Source: JB111 sp049856295 (lineage in GTDB: Bacteria; Actinomycetota; Actinomycetes; Actinomycetales; Actinomycetaceae). Taken from it: DNA of 64,000 nucleotides. Of this stretch, positions 43,951 through 53,991 are shown piece by piece. Under the pieces are notes generated by a model. It searched no databases. It saw only the letters and a list, made by a program, of their open reading frames with translations, and was not told the origin of the DNA. Location of the stretch: positions 186,001 through 250,000 of the forward strand of contig NZ_JBNDMZ010000006.1 in assembly GCF_049856295.1 (NCBI RefSeq). Reading direction: 5' to 3'. The number at the start of each line of letters is the position of its first letter. Positions within the stretch are counted from its first letter, which is position 1. The position numbers were made by a program, and so were the translations under genes.

Positions 43951-45945
43951 TCAGAAGCGCCCGCCGAAGCTGCTGCCGCCGAAGCCGCCTCCGCCGCCGC
44001 CGCCGAACCCTCCGCCGAAGCCGCCTCCGCCGCCCCAGCCGCCGTGGTGGTCGTCACCCCCGCCGAGGAGCCCGCCGATGATGCCGCCGATGACGAGGGA
44101 GCCGACGTCGACCCCGCCCCGGCGCGGGTGGTAGCCGCGGCCGTACGGGTTGCCGGCCCCGTAGCCGGAGCCGAGCTGGAGGGACGCGAGGTCCCGCTCG
44201 ACGTCCTGCTGCGCCTCGCGGAGCATCGTCGTGGCGCGTCCGGCCGCGCGGATCGACTCGTCGGGGGAGGAGTCGAGCAGGGACCGGGCGCGCAGGATCT
44301 CGTCCTCCGCGCCGCGGACCTGCGTGCGGGCGTGCTGGCCCACCGCGCCGCGCCGCGTGTTGATGAGCTGGTCGACCGAGCGGTGCAGCCGCTCCGCCGC
44401 CTCGATCCGGCCCTCGGCGATCGAGCGGTTGCGGCGCACCACCTCGGCGCGCTCGCGCATGGGGGCGAGGACCTCGTCGATCGCGGTCTCGGCGCTGGTG
44501 AGCCGGTCGAGCGCGGCGAGCGGGTCGCCGCCCTGACGCGCCTCCTCGCCCTGGGCGATCGCGGCGACCGCCTCCTCGCGGGCCGAGCGGACGCCCGGGT
44601 TGTCGCGGGCGAGGCGGTCGGCGTCCTCGACGTCGGAGGAGATCGACGCGATCGCCTTGGCGAGGTTCGCCGAGGCGTGCTCGAGCTGCTGGCCGGCGCC
44701 GGCCACGCGGTCCGCGAGCTCGGCGGCCTGGTGGACGGCCTCCTCGGCCACGCGGGCGTGGGTGACGGCGGCGCGCCGGTTGCGGGTGGCGGCGGCCAGC
44801 CCCTCGTCCACGCTGCGCAGCGCCGAGTCGAGGAGCTGCTCGGCCTGCTCGGGGTCGTCCTTGACGGAGGCGAGCGCGGACGCCGGGTAGCGGCCGGTCA
44901 GCGCCCGCAGGTGGATGCGGGAGTTCTCGACCTCGCCGCGCACCTCCTCGGCACGCGTCCGGGTCTCCTCGAGGACCTCCTCGACCCGGGACTCGATGTT
45001 GCGCAGCCGCTCGAACTCCTCCTGCTGGGAGCTGAGCGTCGTGCGCACCACCTCGCTGCGGTCGAGGATCCGCAGGAGCAGCCGGCGCTCCTCGTCCTCG
45101 GACTCCGGGTGCTCGTCGTCGAGGGTGCGCCGCGCCTGGAAGGCCTCGTCGACGGCCTTCTGCGCCGCGGCGAGCGCCTCGGTGAACTCGTCCGTGCGAC
45201 GCAGGCCGAACTGGGCCTTGGCGAACTCGAGCTCGGCGGCGGAGGAGCGCACGGCGTCGTCGGCGCCGACGAGCGCGGACCCGGCCTCCTTCCGCAGCTC
45301 CGGCAGGGGGAGTCGCGCCGGGTGGTTCTCGGGCAGCCCTTCGAGAGGGTCCTTGGCGCCGCTCTTCCCGGTCTTCCGGCGCCACGCGGCGAAACCGACG
45401 GCCCCGACGGCGACGACCGCGACGCCGCCGATGAGGAACCCACCGATCCCGATGCCGCCCGTCGCGTCGCCGAGCCCCTCGCCCCACGCGGTGCCGAGCT
45501 CGGACCACTCCCCGGCGTTGAAATGGTCGGCCACGTCGCCGTCGATGACGGACTGGACCTCGCCGTCGGACACCGGTGCGTTCTCGCCGACGGCTACCCC
45601 GTACGCGGACTCGTCGACCGCGATCGCGAGGAGGACCTCGTCGTCGGACATGTTGGACAGCTGCGCGGTCTCCTCGGCCCACTGCGGCGCGGACGTCCCG
45701 CCGAAGTCGGAGACGTAGACGATGAACGGCTGGACGTCGTGCTCCGCCTCGATCTGGTCGAACAGCGCCTCGAGGTCGGCCTCCTCGGCATCGCTCAGCA
45801 CGTCGGCCTCGTCGAGCACGCCGTCCGGCAGGTTCGACGGGTCCGCCGCCAGTGCCGGTCCGGCCAGCAGGACGGGGCCGAGCGCGAGCGCGGCGATACC
45901 GAGCGGGGCGGCGAGGCGGCGGGGGCGACGAGAGGCAGGTCTCAC
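43951..45945 (-). CDS. TPM-domain membrane protein with a coiled-coil and Gly-rich tail
   Basis: A 664-residue protein. A signal peptide is followed by a TPM (DUF477) domain outside the membrane (about residues 40-165: DEADVLSDAEEADLEALFDQIE and AIAVDESAYGVAVGENAPVSD). One membrane helix lies at about 175-198 (GGFLIGGVAVVAVGAVGFAAW), then about 370 residues of cytoplasmic coiled coil, rich in Glu, Arg and Ala. It ends with SLVIGGIIGGLLGG and a Gly/Phe-rich tail. TPM proteins have been linked to photosystem II repair and acid phosphatase activity in other organisms; here it may be a partner of PspA in envelope stress (inference from adjacency). The GTG at 45945 was chosen to give the signal peptide; an upstream GTG at 46014 is also in frame. 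Confidence 0.85.
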   Translation of the reverse strand: MRPASRRPRRLAAPLGIAALALGPVLLAGPALAADPSNLPDGVLDEADVLSDAEEADLEALFDQIEAEHDVQPFIVYVSDFGGTSAPQWAEETAQLSNMSDDEVLLAIAVDESAYGVAVGENAPVSDGEVQSVIDGDVADHFNAGEWSELGTAWGEGLGDATGGIGIGGFLIGGVAVVAVGAVGFAAWRRKTGKSGAKDPLEGLPENHPARLPLPELRKEAGSALVGADDAVRSSAAELEFAKAQFGLRRTDEFTEALAAAQKAVDEAFQARRTLDDEHPESEDEERRLLLRILDRSEVVRTTLSSQQEEFERLRNIESRVEEVLEETRTRAEEVRGEVENSRIHLRALTGRYPASALASVKDDPEQAEQLLDSALRSVDEGLAAATRNRRAAVTHARVAEEAVHQAAELADRVAGAGQQLEHASANLAKAIASISSDVEDADRLARDNPGVRSAREEAVAAIAQGEEARQGGDPLAALDRLTSAETAIDEVLAPMRERAEVVRRNRSIAEGRIEAAERLHRSVDQLINTRRGAVGQHARTQVRGAEDEILRARSLLDSSPDESIRAAGRATTMLREAQQDVERDLASLQLGSGYGAGNPYGRGYHPRRGGVDVGSLVIGGIIGGLLGGGDDHHGGWGGGGGFGGGFGGGGGGGFGGSSFGGRF

Positions 45946-46271
45946 CCAACGATCTTGGCGTGATGTGGCCGCCGTCGCAACGAGGGTCCGTCGCCTTCCG
46001 CCGCGGGCGGACACGTCCTGCCCGGTCGGTGCCGCTCGGGGGTCCGCCCCCGGCGGGTCCGGCCCTCGTCGTCGTGCCCGGTCCCGGTCCGTCGGGACGG
46101 ACGACGACGCGCGACCACGTAGGCCGAGGCACGCGACGACGGGCGGTGTGGTGCCGGACCAGGCACGGCGGGGTGTCGGCGGCCGCGGGTATCATGTGCC
46201 GGTCGGGCCGAGGCGGGCCCGCCCACGCACGCCGACAGCCGTCGGCCCCGATCGACGAATGAGGTTCCGCG
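45946..46271. other. 326-bp divergent promoter region
   Basis: It separates the TPM gene (minus) from the cold-shock gene (plus). Only the TATCAT element listed next was recognised. No ORF looks real. Confidence 0.5.
46190..46195 (+). promoter_or_regulatory. -10 TATCAT of the cold-shock-domain gene
   Basis: TATCAT, about 77 nt before the GTG, leaves an untranslated leader of some 70 nt, fitting the long leaders of cold-shock genes. Confidence 0.5.
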
Positions 46272-46646
46272 GTGCCCACCGGCAAGGTCAAGTTCTACGA
46301 CCCCGACAAGGGGTTCGGCTTCATCGCCGGGGACGACGGTTCCGAGGTCTTCCTGCACGCCTCCGCCATGCCCGCCGGTGCCAGCCCGCGCGCCGGGGCA
46401 CGCGTCGACTACGGGGTGGCGGACGGCCGCCGCGGCCCGCAGGCCCTGTCGGTCACCGTGCTCGAGGCCCCGCCGTCGGTCGCCAAGGCGCACCGCCGGC
46501 CGGCCGAGGACATGGCGACCATCGTCGAGGACCTCATCAAGACTCTCGACCGCGCCTCGAGCTCGCTCAACCGCGGGCGCTACCCGGACAACGGGGCCAA
46601 GCTCGCGGCGATGCTCCGCGCGGTGGCCGACCAGTTCGACGCCTGA
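46272..46646 (+). CDS. Cold-shock-domain protein with a C-terminal helical extension
   Basis: A 124-residue nucleic-acid-binding protein. The N-terminal 65 residues are a CspA-type OB fold with RNP1 KGFGFIAGDDG and RNP2 EVFLHASAM. Classical CspA proteins stop there (about 67 residues); here about 58 residues follow (AEDMATIVEDLIKTLDRASSSLNRG and NGAKLAAMLRAVADQFDA), predicted as two helices. This extended CspA layout is recurrent in actinobacteria. It may act as an RNA chaperone, with the extension providing dimerisation or partner binding (inference). The GTG start follows GAGG at a good distance. Confidence 0.9.
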   Translation: MPTGKVKFYDPDKGFGFIAGDDGSEVFLHASAMPAGASPRAGARVDYGVADGRRGPQALSVTVLEAPPSVAKAHRRPAEDMATIVEDLIKTLDRASSSLNRGRYPDNGAKLAAMLRAVADQFDA

Positions 46647-46769
46647 ACGCCCGTCTCGACCTCTGGGCCATCCGTCTCGACGGCTGAGCCCCCCGCGCGG
46701 GTGACCGACCGCATGCGCGGCGGCGCCCCCACGGCCGACCCCGGGGCCGCCTGCCCGCGGCGTCACGCC

Positions 46770-46775
46770 TAGACT
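46770..46775 (+). promoter_or_regulatory. -10-like TAGACT for a leaderless DUF3027 transcript
   Basis: TAGACT ends 6 nt before the GTG at 46782; no SD is present. Confidence 0.55.
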
Positions 46776-46781
46776 GTCCGG

Positions 46782-47699
46782 GTGTCTGCAGCCCGCACCG
46801 CCCGTGCCCCCTCGAAGGATCAGGTCCTGTCCGGGGCCGTCGAGGTGGCCCGCTCTGCCGCCGAGGATGTCGCCATCGGCGGTCACGTCGGCGACCACAC
46901 GGGCTTCGAGCTCCACGCCGACCGGGTCGGCACGCACTACTTCGCCTCGCAGGTCCCCGGCTACCAGGGGTGGCGCTGGGCGGTGACCGTCGCCCGCGTA
47001 CCGCGCGGCCGGACCCCGAGCGTGAGCGAGGTCGAGCTCGTCCCCGGAGACGGCGCCCTGCTGGCCCCGGCGTGGGTGCCGTGGGCCGACCGCCTGCGCC
47101 CCGGCGACCTCGGCACGAACGACGTCCTGCCCTACGTGGCCGAGGACGACCGGCTCGTCCAGGGGTACGAGTTCACGGGCGAGGAGGACGACGCCGAGCG
47201 GCAGGTCGCCGAGGACCTCGGCCTCGCGCGCGCCCGGGTGCTCTCGCCCCGTGGCCGCGCCGAGGCCATGCAGCGGTGGTACGAGGGGGCTGCCGGCCCC
47301 GACGCGCCGGTGGCGAAGAACGCGGCGGGCCCCTGCTCGTCGTGCGGGTTCTTCATGCAGCTCGCCGGCACCGCGCGGACGATGTTCGGCGTGTGCGCGA
47401 ACGAGTGGTCGCCCGACGACGGCCGGGTGGTCGCCCTCGACCACGGGTGCGGCGCCCACTCCGAGACCCGCGCGCCCGAGCCCGCCCCGCTGTGGGACGC
47501 GACCCCGCCCGTGCGCGACGAGGCCGACCTCATCGTCCTCCCGCCGCTCAACCCCGTGCCCGAGGAGCCGGCGGAGGTCGAGGAGACGGACGAGGCGTCC
47601 GGCAAGTCGTCGGTCGAGAAGCCGGCGGGGGCCGAGGAGCCGGCCACCGGGGACGATCCGGCCCCGCAGGACGGGCCCGAGGTGTCGGACCCGACGTGA
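46782..47699 (+). CDS. DUF3027 protein, probable zinc-binding
   Basis: A 305-residue actinobacterial protein. After the globular N-terminal region (HVGDHTGFELHADRVGTHYFASQVPGYQGWRWAVTVARVPR), a conserved Cys/His cluster (GPCSSCGFFMQLAGTARTMFGVCANEWSPDDGRVVALDHGCGAHSE) looks like a metal site with four Cys and two His. The remaining 75 residues are an acidic Pro/Glu-rich tail. DUF3027 has no known function. It is probably leaderless and heads a coupled three-gene set: its stop overlaps the GTG of the glycosyltransferase, which in turn overlaps the MFS gene. Confidence 0.87.
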   Translation: MSAARTARAPSKDQVLSGAVEVARSAAEDVAIGGHVGDHTGFELHADRVGTHYFASQVPGYQGWRWAVTVARVPRGRTPSVSEVELVPGDGALLAPAWVPWADRLRPGDLGTNDVLPYVAEDDRLVQGYEFTGEEDDAERQVAEDLGLARARVLSPRGRAEAMQRWYEGAAGPDAPVAKNAAGPCSSCGFFMQLAGTARTMFGVCANEWSPDDGRVVALDHGCGAHSETRAPEPAPLWDATPPVRDEADLIVLPPLNPVPEEPAEVEETDEASGKSSVEKPAGAEEPATGDDPAPQDGPEVSDPT

Positions 47700-48637
47700 C
47701 CGATCCGCAGCAGGGGGATGCTCCGGACTGGGAGGCCCAGGAGCAGGAGCGCCAGAAGCTGGCGCTGAAGAACGTCGCCGGCTGGGCCGGCGGCTTCATC
47801 CGGCACCGCTGGACGGCGACCGGGCACGAGATCCGCCTCGGCGTGCGCAACGTGCTCGACCGGGACGAGCCGGCGGTCGGCACGATCCCCGCCGTCGTGT
47901 CGATGACGAGCTACGGCAAGCGCCTGCGCCGCACGGCCTACCTCGCGCTCGAGTCGATCGCCCGCGGCTCGGTGCGGCCCTCCCGCCTCATCCTCTGGGT
48001 CGACGAGCCCGAGGTCCTCGAGGACCCGCCGCAGACCCTGCGCCGCCTCATGGCCCGCGGCGTCGAGGTCCTCCCGTGCGAGAACTACGGGCCGCACAAG
48101 AAGTACTACCCGTACGTCGCGAGCCGGGAGCACCACGACCTCCCGCTCGTCACCGCGGACGACGACGTCATCTACCCCTACCGGTGGCTCGAGCAGATCT
48201 GGGGCGTGCACACCCAGCACCCCGGCGACGTCGTGGCGATGCGCGCCCACCGCGTCCGGCTGCAGGGGAAGATCCTCACCCCGTACCTCACGTGGCACCC
48301 GGTGCGCTCGACCCAGGCCTCGCACCGGCACTTCGCCACCGGCGTCTCGGGCGTCCTCCACCCGCCCGCCATGCTCGAGGCACTGAGGGAGTCGGGCACG
48401 ACCTTCACCGAGCGCTGCCCCAAGGCGGACGACATCTGGCTGCACTGGCACTCCCTGCGCACCGGGACCCGCGTCCGCCAGGTCCACAACCGGCCGCGGG
48501 ACTTCCGCGAGATCGAGCGGCCCTGGCAGACCGGCCTGTTCGAGTCGAACGGGTACGGCGGCGCCAACGACGCACAGATCAACGCGCTGTACACGGCGGA
48601 GGACATCGCCGTCATGGTCGACGACATCCCGCGGTGA
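47696..48637 (+). CDS. Glycosyltransferase (GT-A-like)
   Basis: A 313-residue soluble glycosyltransferase. A charged N-terminus with one amphipathic region precedes the catalytic fold: AVVSMTSYGKRLRRTAYLALESIARGSVRPSRLILWVDEPEVL, then the metal-binding acidic motif VTADDDVIYPYRWLEQI. The acceptor-side region HRHFATGVSGVLHPPAML follows, with a candidate catalytic Asp in RCPKADDIWLHWHSL. It resembles the polysaccharide/LPS-type family 2-like enzymes found in capsule or glycan loci. The sugar donor and acceptor are unknown; no other glycan genes are adjacent. GTG start overlapping the upstream stop by 2 bp, and its own stop overlaps the next GTG, so it is translationally coupled on both sides. 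Confidence 0.82.
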   Translation: MTDPQQGDAPDWEAQEQERQKLALKNVAGWAGGFIRHRWTATGHEIRLGVRNVLDRDEPAVGTIPAVVSMTSYGKRLRRTAYLALESIARGSVRPSRLILWVDEPEVLEDPPQTLRRLMARGVEVLPCENYGPHKKYYPYVASREHHDLPLVTADDDVIYPYRWLEQIWGVHTQHPGDVVAMRAHRVRLQGKILTPYLTWHPVRSTQASHRHFATGVSGVLHPPAMLEALRESGTTFTERCPKADDIWLHWHSLRTGTRVRQVHNRPRDFREIERPWQTGLFESNGYGGANDAQINALYTAEDIAVMVDDIPR

Positions 48638-49914
48638 GCCCCTCCTCCGCGCCACCGGCCGCGGACGGGCCGATGTTCCCGTTCCGGTCGGTCGTCCTCG
48701 GCGCGATGGTGCCGACCTTCCTCCTCGAGGTCGGCATCGGCGCCGCCCTTCCGGTCATCGTCACGCGGGCCACGGACCTCGGCGCCTCGCTCGGCGTCGC
48801 GAGCCTCCTGGCCGCGCTCGTCCCGGTCGGTCAGATCCTCGCGGACCTGCCGGCGGGCGGCCTCACCTCGCGGGTGGGGGACCGGTGGGCGATGGTCGCG
48901 GCGGGTCTTGTCGCCGTCGTCGGCTTCGTCCTCGGGGTGGTCGCCGGATCGGTCGTGGCGCTCGGCGTGGCGGCGCTCCTGCTCGGTGGTGCGCAGTCCG
49001 TGTTCGCGATCGCGCGTCACGCGTACCTCACGAGCACGACGGCGCCGCAACGCCGTGCGCGCGTCCTGTCGACGATCGCCGGGGTCTTCCGCGCCGGGCT
49101 GTTCGTCGGGCCGTTCGTCGGTGCGGCCGTGCTCCTTGCGGCCTCGACGAGGTGGGCGTTCGCCGTCGGCGTGGTGACGTCGCTGCTCGCGGTGGCGGTC
49201 GTCCTGCTCGCCGGCGGGTCCGAGGCCGACCGTCCCGCGGTGATGGCGCGGACGGCAGGTCGGCCGACGATGCGCTCGGTGGTCCGCCGGCACCGTGCCG
49301 TGCTCGCGCGCCTGGGCGCCGTGGCCGTGACGGTCGCGGCGGTGCGGGGCGCGCGGCAGACGGTGCTGCCGATCTGGGCGGAGCACATCGGGCTCGACGG
49401 TGCCACGACCTCGGTGATCTTCGGCGTCGCCGCGGGGATGGACATGCTGCTCTTCTACCCCTCGGGGCAGGTGATGGACCGGTTCGGGAGGCTGTGGGTG
49501 GGCGTGCCCGGGATGGCGATCATGGGCCTCGCGCTCGCGAGCATCCCGCTGACGGACTCGGCCGCCGAGCTGGGTGCGGCCGGCCTCGCGCTCGGCATCG
49601 GCAACGGGCTGACCTCGGGGATCCTCATGACGATCGGCTCAGACGCGGCCCCTCGCGAGGGCCAGGCCCAGTTCCTCGCCGCGTGGCGGCTGCAGGGCGA
49701 CCTCGGCGCGGCGGCGAGCCCGCTCGTGCTCGCCGCGGGGCCGGCGCTGGGTTCTCTGGCCGTGGCCGTGTGGGTGACGTCGGGGGTGGCGGCGGTGTCC
49801 ATCGCGGTGCAGCGGCGGTGGCTGCCGCGCTACTCCGTGCACGCTAGCCGGTCGACGCGGCGGGCTGCGGGCCTCAACCCCGACGGCTCGACCCCCACCC
49901 GCCTCGACGAGTGA
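48634..49914 (+). CDS. MFS transporter (drug-efflux-like)
   Basis: A 426-residue, 12-helix major-facilitator protein. Motif A-like GGLTSRVGDRWAMVAAGL follows helix 2, and SVFAIARHAYLTSTTAPQRRARVLSTIAGVFRAGLFVGPFVGA is the helix 4-5 region. The C-terminal half has a second pseudo-motif A (SGQVMDRFGRLWVGVPG). The tail (SRSTRRAAGLNPDGSTPTRLDE) is polar. The GTG start overlaps the glycosyltransferase stop (GTGA), so it is the third gene of a coupled set with DUF3027 and the glycosyltransferase. That context might mean export of a glycosylated or other small product, but this is not established. Element B follows its stop. Confidence 0.85.
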   Translation: MSPSSAPPAADGPMFPFRSVVLGAMVPTFLLEVGIGAALPVIVTRATDLGASLGVASLLAALVPVGQILADLPAGGLTSRVGDRWAMVAAGLVAVVGFVLGVVAGSVVALGVAALLLGGAQSVFAIARHAYLTSTTAPQRRARVLSTIAGVFRAGLFVGPFVGAAVLLAASTRWAFAVGVVTSLLAVAVVLLAGGSEADRPAVMARTAGRPTMRSVVRRHRAVLARLGAVAVTVAAVRGARQTVLPIWAEHIGLDGATTSVIFGVAAGMDMLLFYPSGQVMDRFGRLWVGVPGMAIMGLALASIPLTDSAAELGAAGLALGIGNGLTSGILMTIGSDAAPREGQAQFLAAWRLQGDLGAAASPLVLAAGPALGSLAVAVWVTSGVAAVSIAVQRRWLPRYSVHASRSTRRAAGLNPDGSTPTRLDE

Positions 49915-49928
49915 GCGGGCGAGCTCAT

Positions 49929-49984
49929 CGAGATTGCGGTTGGGGCCCCAACCGCAATCTCGGCGAGCACCAACCGCAATCTCG
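49929..49984. repeat. Intergenic palindromic repeat element B
   Basis: A perfect 34-nt palindrome, CGAGATTGCGGTTGGGG and complement (49929-49962), is followed by a direct copy of its right arm (CCAACCGCAATCTCG at 49970-49984). It sits between two convergent genes and could act as a bidirectional terminator. Its ATCTCGGCGAG core is shared with element A. Confidence 0.75.
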
Positions 49985-50000
49985 ACGAACGGGGGGCTGC

Positions 50001-50948
50001 TCAGCCGCGGTCGACGACGTTGCGCATGGCCGAGACGTCCCCGGCCAGCAGGGCGCCCAGGTTGTGCTCGATCAGCTGCTTCCCGCCGTGCGCCCGGTAG
50101 CCCGCCACGTGCGGCGTGTAGACGAGGTTCGGCGCCTGCCACAGCCGTGACTCCGGCGGCAGCGGCTCCTGCTCGCTCACGTCGAGCCCGGCACCGGAGA
50201 GGGTGCCGGCCTCGAGGGCGTCGACGAGCGCGTCCTCGTCGAGGGTGGCCCCGCGGCCGACGTTGACGACGATCGCGCGGTCGGGGAGCAGGGCGATCCG
50301 CCGTGCGTCGAGGGCGAGCTCGGTCTCCGGGGTCGAGGGCAGGACCATGACGAGGATGTCGGTCTCCGCCAGCGCCGCGTCGAGCCCGTCCTGGGCGACG
50401 ACGTCGTACCCGCCCCGCTCGCCGGCCGACCGCGCCACCCCGCGCACGCTCGCGCCCAGCGCGGAGAGGATCCCGGCGAGCCGCTGCCCGATGGACCCGA
50501 AGCCCCAGATCAGCACGCGCGCGTCGATGAGCGAGGCGACCCGCTCGGGCGGCTGGATCGAGCGCGGGCGGCGCAGCTCGTCGGCCCATCGCGACTCCCG
50601 CTGGGCCGCGAGCAGCTGCGGCATCCGCCTCAGCACGGTGAGCGCGAGAGTGACCGCGTGCTCGGCGACGGTCGCGTCGTGCAGCCCGCGTCCCGAGGTG
50701 AGGACGACGTCGGCCGGCAGGCCCGCCGCCTCGAACAGGTCGGTCCCGGCCGCGAGGGACTGCACCCAGCGCAGGTCCGGCAGGTCGCGGGCCACCGAGG
50801 TGAGCAGCGTCGGCGTGCCCCACGCGACGACGCCCTCGGCGTCGCGGTCCTCCGGCGGGATCTCGTGGCCCTCGCGGAGGGGGACGACGGTGACGCCGTC
50901 GGGCATCTCGAGGTCGAGGTCGGAGCGGTTGGTGACGAGCAGCTTCAT
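50001..50948 (-). CDS. D-2-hydroxyacid dehydrogenase family protein (phosphoglycerate dehydrogenase-like)
   Basis: A 315-residue NAD-dependent dehydrogenase with the nucleotide loop VLIWGFGSIGQRLAGILSALGASV. The substrate/catalytic segments are NVGRGATLDEDALVDALEAGTLSGAGLDV (Arg), SEQEPLPPES (Glu) and VYTPHVAGYRAHGG (His). It differs from the other family member in this window at 14.7 kb and is not a recent duplicate. No C-terminal ACT domain, so it is not the regulated form of SerA. The ATG at 50948 lies in a 149-bp gap shared with the divergent purine permease. The substrate is unknown. Confidence 0.88.
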   Translation of the reverse strand: MKLLVTNRSDLDLEMPDGVTVVPLREGHEIPPEDRDAEGVVAWGTPTLLTSVARDLPDLRWVQSLAAGTDLFEAAGLPADVVLTSGRGLHDATVAEHAVTLALTVLRRMPQLLAAQRESRWADELRRPRSIQPPERVASLIDARVLIWGFGSIGQRLAGILSALGASVRGVARSAGERGGYDVVAQDGLDAALAETDILVMVLPSTPETELALDARRIALLPDRAIVVNVGRGATLDEDALVDALEAGTLSGAGLDVSEQEPLPPESRLWQAPNLVYTPHVAGYRAHGGKQLIEHNLGALLAGDVSAMRNVVDRG

Positions 50949-51083
50949 GGCGACTTCCTCCGTCGGGACCGGGGTGCGCGGGCGGTGGGCGGGCGGTGCG
51001 AGGGGGCGGCGGCCGGGGACGACCGACGGCGGCGCGCCGGCCCCCGCCGTGGTCAGGGACTAGGGAGAACGGCCGGAGGCGTC

Positions 51084-51089
51084 CATAAT
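51084..51089 (+). promoter_or_regulatory. -10-like CATAAT for the purine permease
   Basis: CATAAT ends 8 nt before the GTG at 51098, again suggesting a leaderless or very short-leader transcript. Confidence 0.45.
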
Positions 51090-51097
51090 GACCGACT

Positions 51098-52600
<1,503 letters not shown>

Positions 52601-52607
52601 TCGATTG

Positions 52608-53942
52608 ATGACGCAGGCGTCCACGGGCCCGAGGCGCGGGTTCCTCGGCTCGACGTTCCACTCGCTGCGGTACTTCAACTACCGGCTGTGGTTCTTCGGG
52701 TCGATGATCGCCAACACGGGCACGTGGGCGCAGCGCGTCGCCCAGGGCTGGCTCGTCCTCACCGAGCTGACGGACGACTCCGGCATCGCCATGGGCATCG
52801 TCACCGGGCTGCAGTTCCTGCCCGCGCTGCTGCTCAGCCCGATCGCCGGCGTGACCGCCGACCGGGTCGACCGGCGGAAGATGCTCATGCTCACCCAGGG
52901 GGCGATGGGCGCCCTCGCGCTCGGCCTCGGGATCCTCGTGCTCTCCGGCGCCGTCGAGCTGTGGATGGTCTACGGCTTCGCGTTCGCCCTGGGCTGCGCC
53001 TCGGCGTTCGACGGGCCCGTGCGCCAGACCTTCGTCTCCGACATGGTTCAGCCCGCGGACCTGCCGAACGCCGTGGGCCTCAACTCGACCTCGTTCAACC
53101 TCGCCCGCATGGTCGGACCGGGCCTCGCGGGCCTCGCGATCGCCTGGGTCGGGACGGGCTGGGTGTTCGTCGCCAACGGCGTGTTCTTCGGCGCGACGAT
53201 CCTCGCCCTCACGCTCATGCGGGTCGGCGAGCTCAACCCGCGCGACGTCGTGCCCCGCGCCCGCGGCCAGTTCCGCGAGGGACTCGCCTACGTGCGCCAC
53301 CGCTCCGACCTCGTCGTCGTCATGGTGACCGTCGGCGTCGTCTCCAGCCTCGGTATGAACCAGGCGGTCACCCAGGGCGTCATGGCACGGCAGGTCTTCG
53401 AGCGCGGCCCGGAGGAGTACGGGGTGCTCGGGTCGGTCATGGCCGTCGGGTCGCTCCTCGGGGCGCTCATGGCCACCCGACGACGCAACCCGCGGGTGCG
53501 GACCGTCATCCTCGCCGCGTTCGCGTTCGGGGTGGCCTCGCTGCTGTCCGCGCTGGCCCCGAGCTTCTGGTGGTTCGCGGCCTCGCTCGTGCCCGTCGGC
53601 TTCACGGTGCTCACCATGCTCACGTCCGCGAACGCCACCGTGCAGACGTCGACCGATCCCGCCTACCGGGGCCGCGTGATGAGCCTGTACATGATGGTGC
53701 TGCTCGGCACCGGCCCGTTCGGCGCGCCCCTGGTCGGCTGGATCGCCGAGCAGTTCGGCGCCCGCACCTCGATCCTCGTCGGGGCCGTGCCCTCGATCCT
53801 CGTGGCCGCGGTCGCCGCCCTGTGGGTCCGGCGCGCGTGGGACGTGCGGGTGGGGCTCGACCGCGAGCCGCGACGGCACCTCACCTACGAGGGGCCGCGC
53901 GAGCGTGCCGCCCGCGCCGCCGAGGAGGGGCGTCAGACCTGA
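52608..53942 (+). CDS. MFS transporter (MFS_3/enterobactin-exporter-like)
   Basis: A 444-residue, 12-helix major-facilitator protein of the MFS_3 group, which includes siderophore exporters and many uncharacterised efflux proteins. The start region has SLRYFNYRLWFFGSMIANTGTWAQRVAQGWLV, motif A is VTADRVDRRKMLMLTQG, and FDGPVRQTFVSDMVQPADLPNAVGLNSTSFNLARMVGPGLAG is typical of the group. The C-terminus is basic and charged. The ATG at 52608 was preferred to the TTG three nt upstream. It lies 7 bp after the purine permease and probably shares its transcript. The substrate is unknown. Confidence 0.87.
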   Translation: MTQASTGPRRGFLGSTFHSLRYFNYRLWFFGSMIANTGTWAQRVAQGWLVLTELTDDSGIAMGIVTGLQFLPALLLSPIAGVTADRVDRRKMLMLTQGAMGALALGLGILVLSGAVELWMVYGFAFALGCASAFDGPVRQTFVSDMVQPADLPNAVGLNSTSFNLARMVGPGLAGLAIAWVGTGWVFVANGVFFGATILALTLMRVGELNPRDVVPRARGQFREGLAYVRHRSDLVVVMVTVGVVSSLGMNQAVTQGVMARQVFERGPEEYGVLGSVMAVGSLLGALMATRRRNPRVRTVILAAFAFGVASLLSALAPSFWWFAASLVPVGFTVLTMLTSANATVQTSTDPAYRGRVMSLYMMVLLGTGPFGAPLVGWIAEQFGARTSILVGAVPSILVAAVAALWVRRAWDVRVGLDREPRRHLTYEGPRERAARAAEEGRQT

Positions 53943-53991
53943 GGATGCCGGGGGGCAGGAGCCTCCGCCGAGGTCGTGCCCGAGGCGCGGC

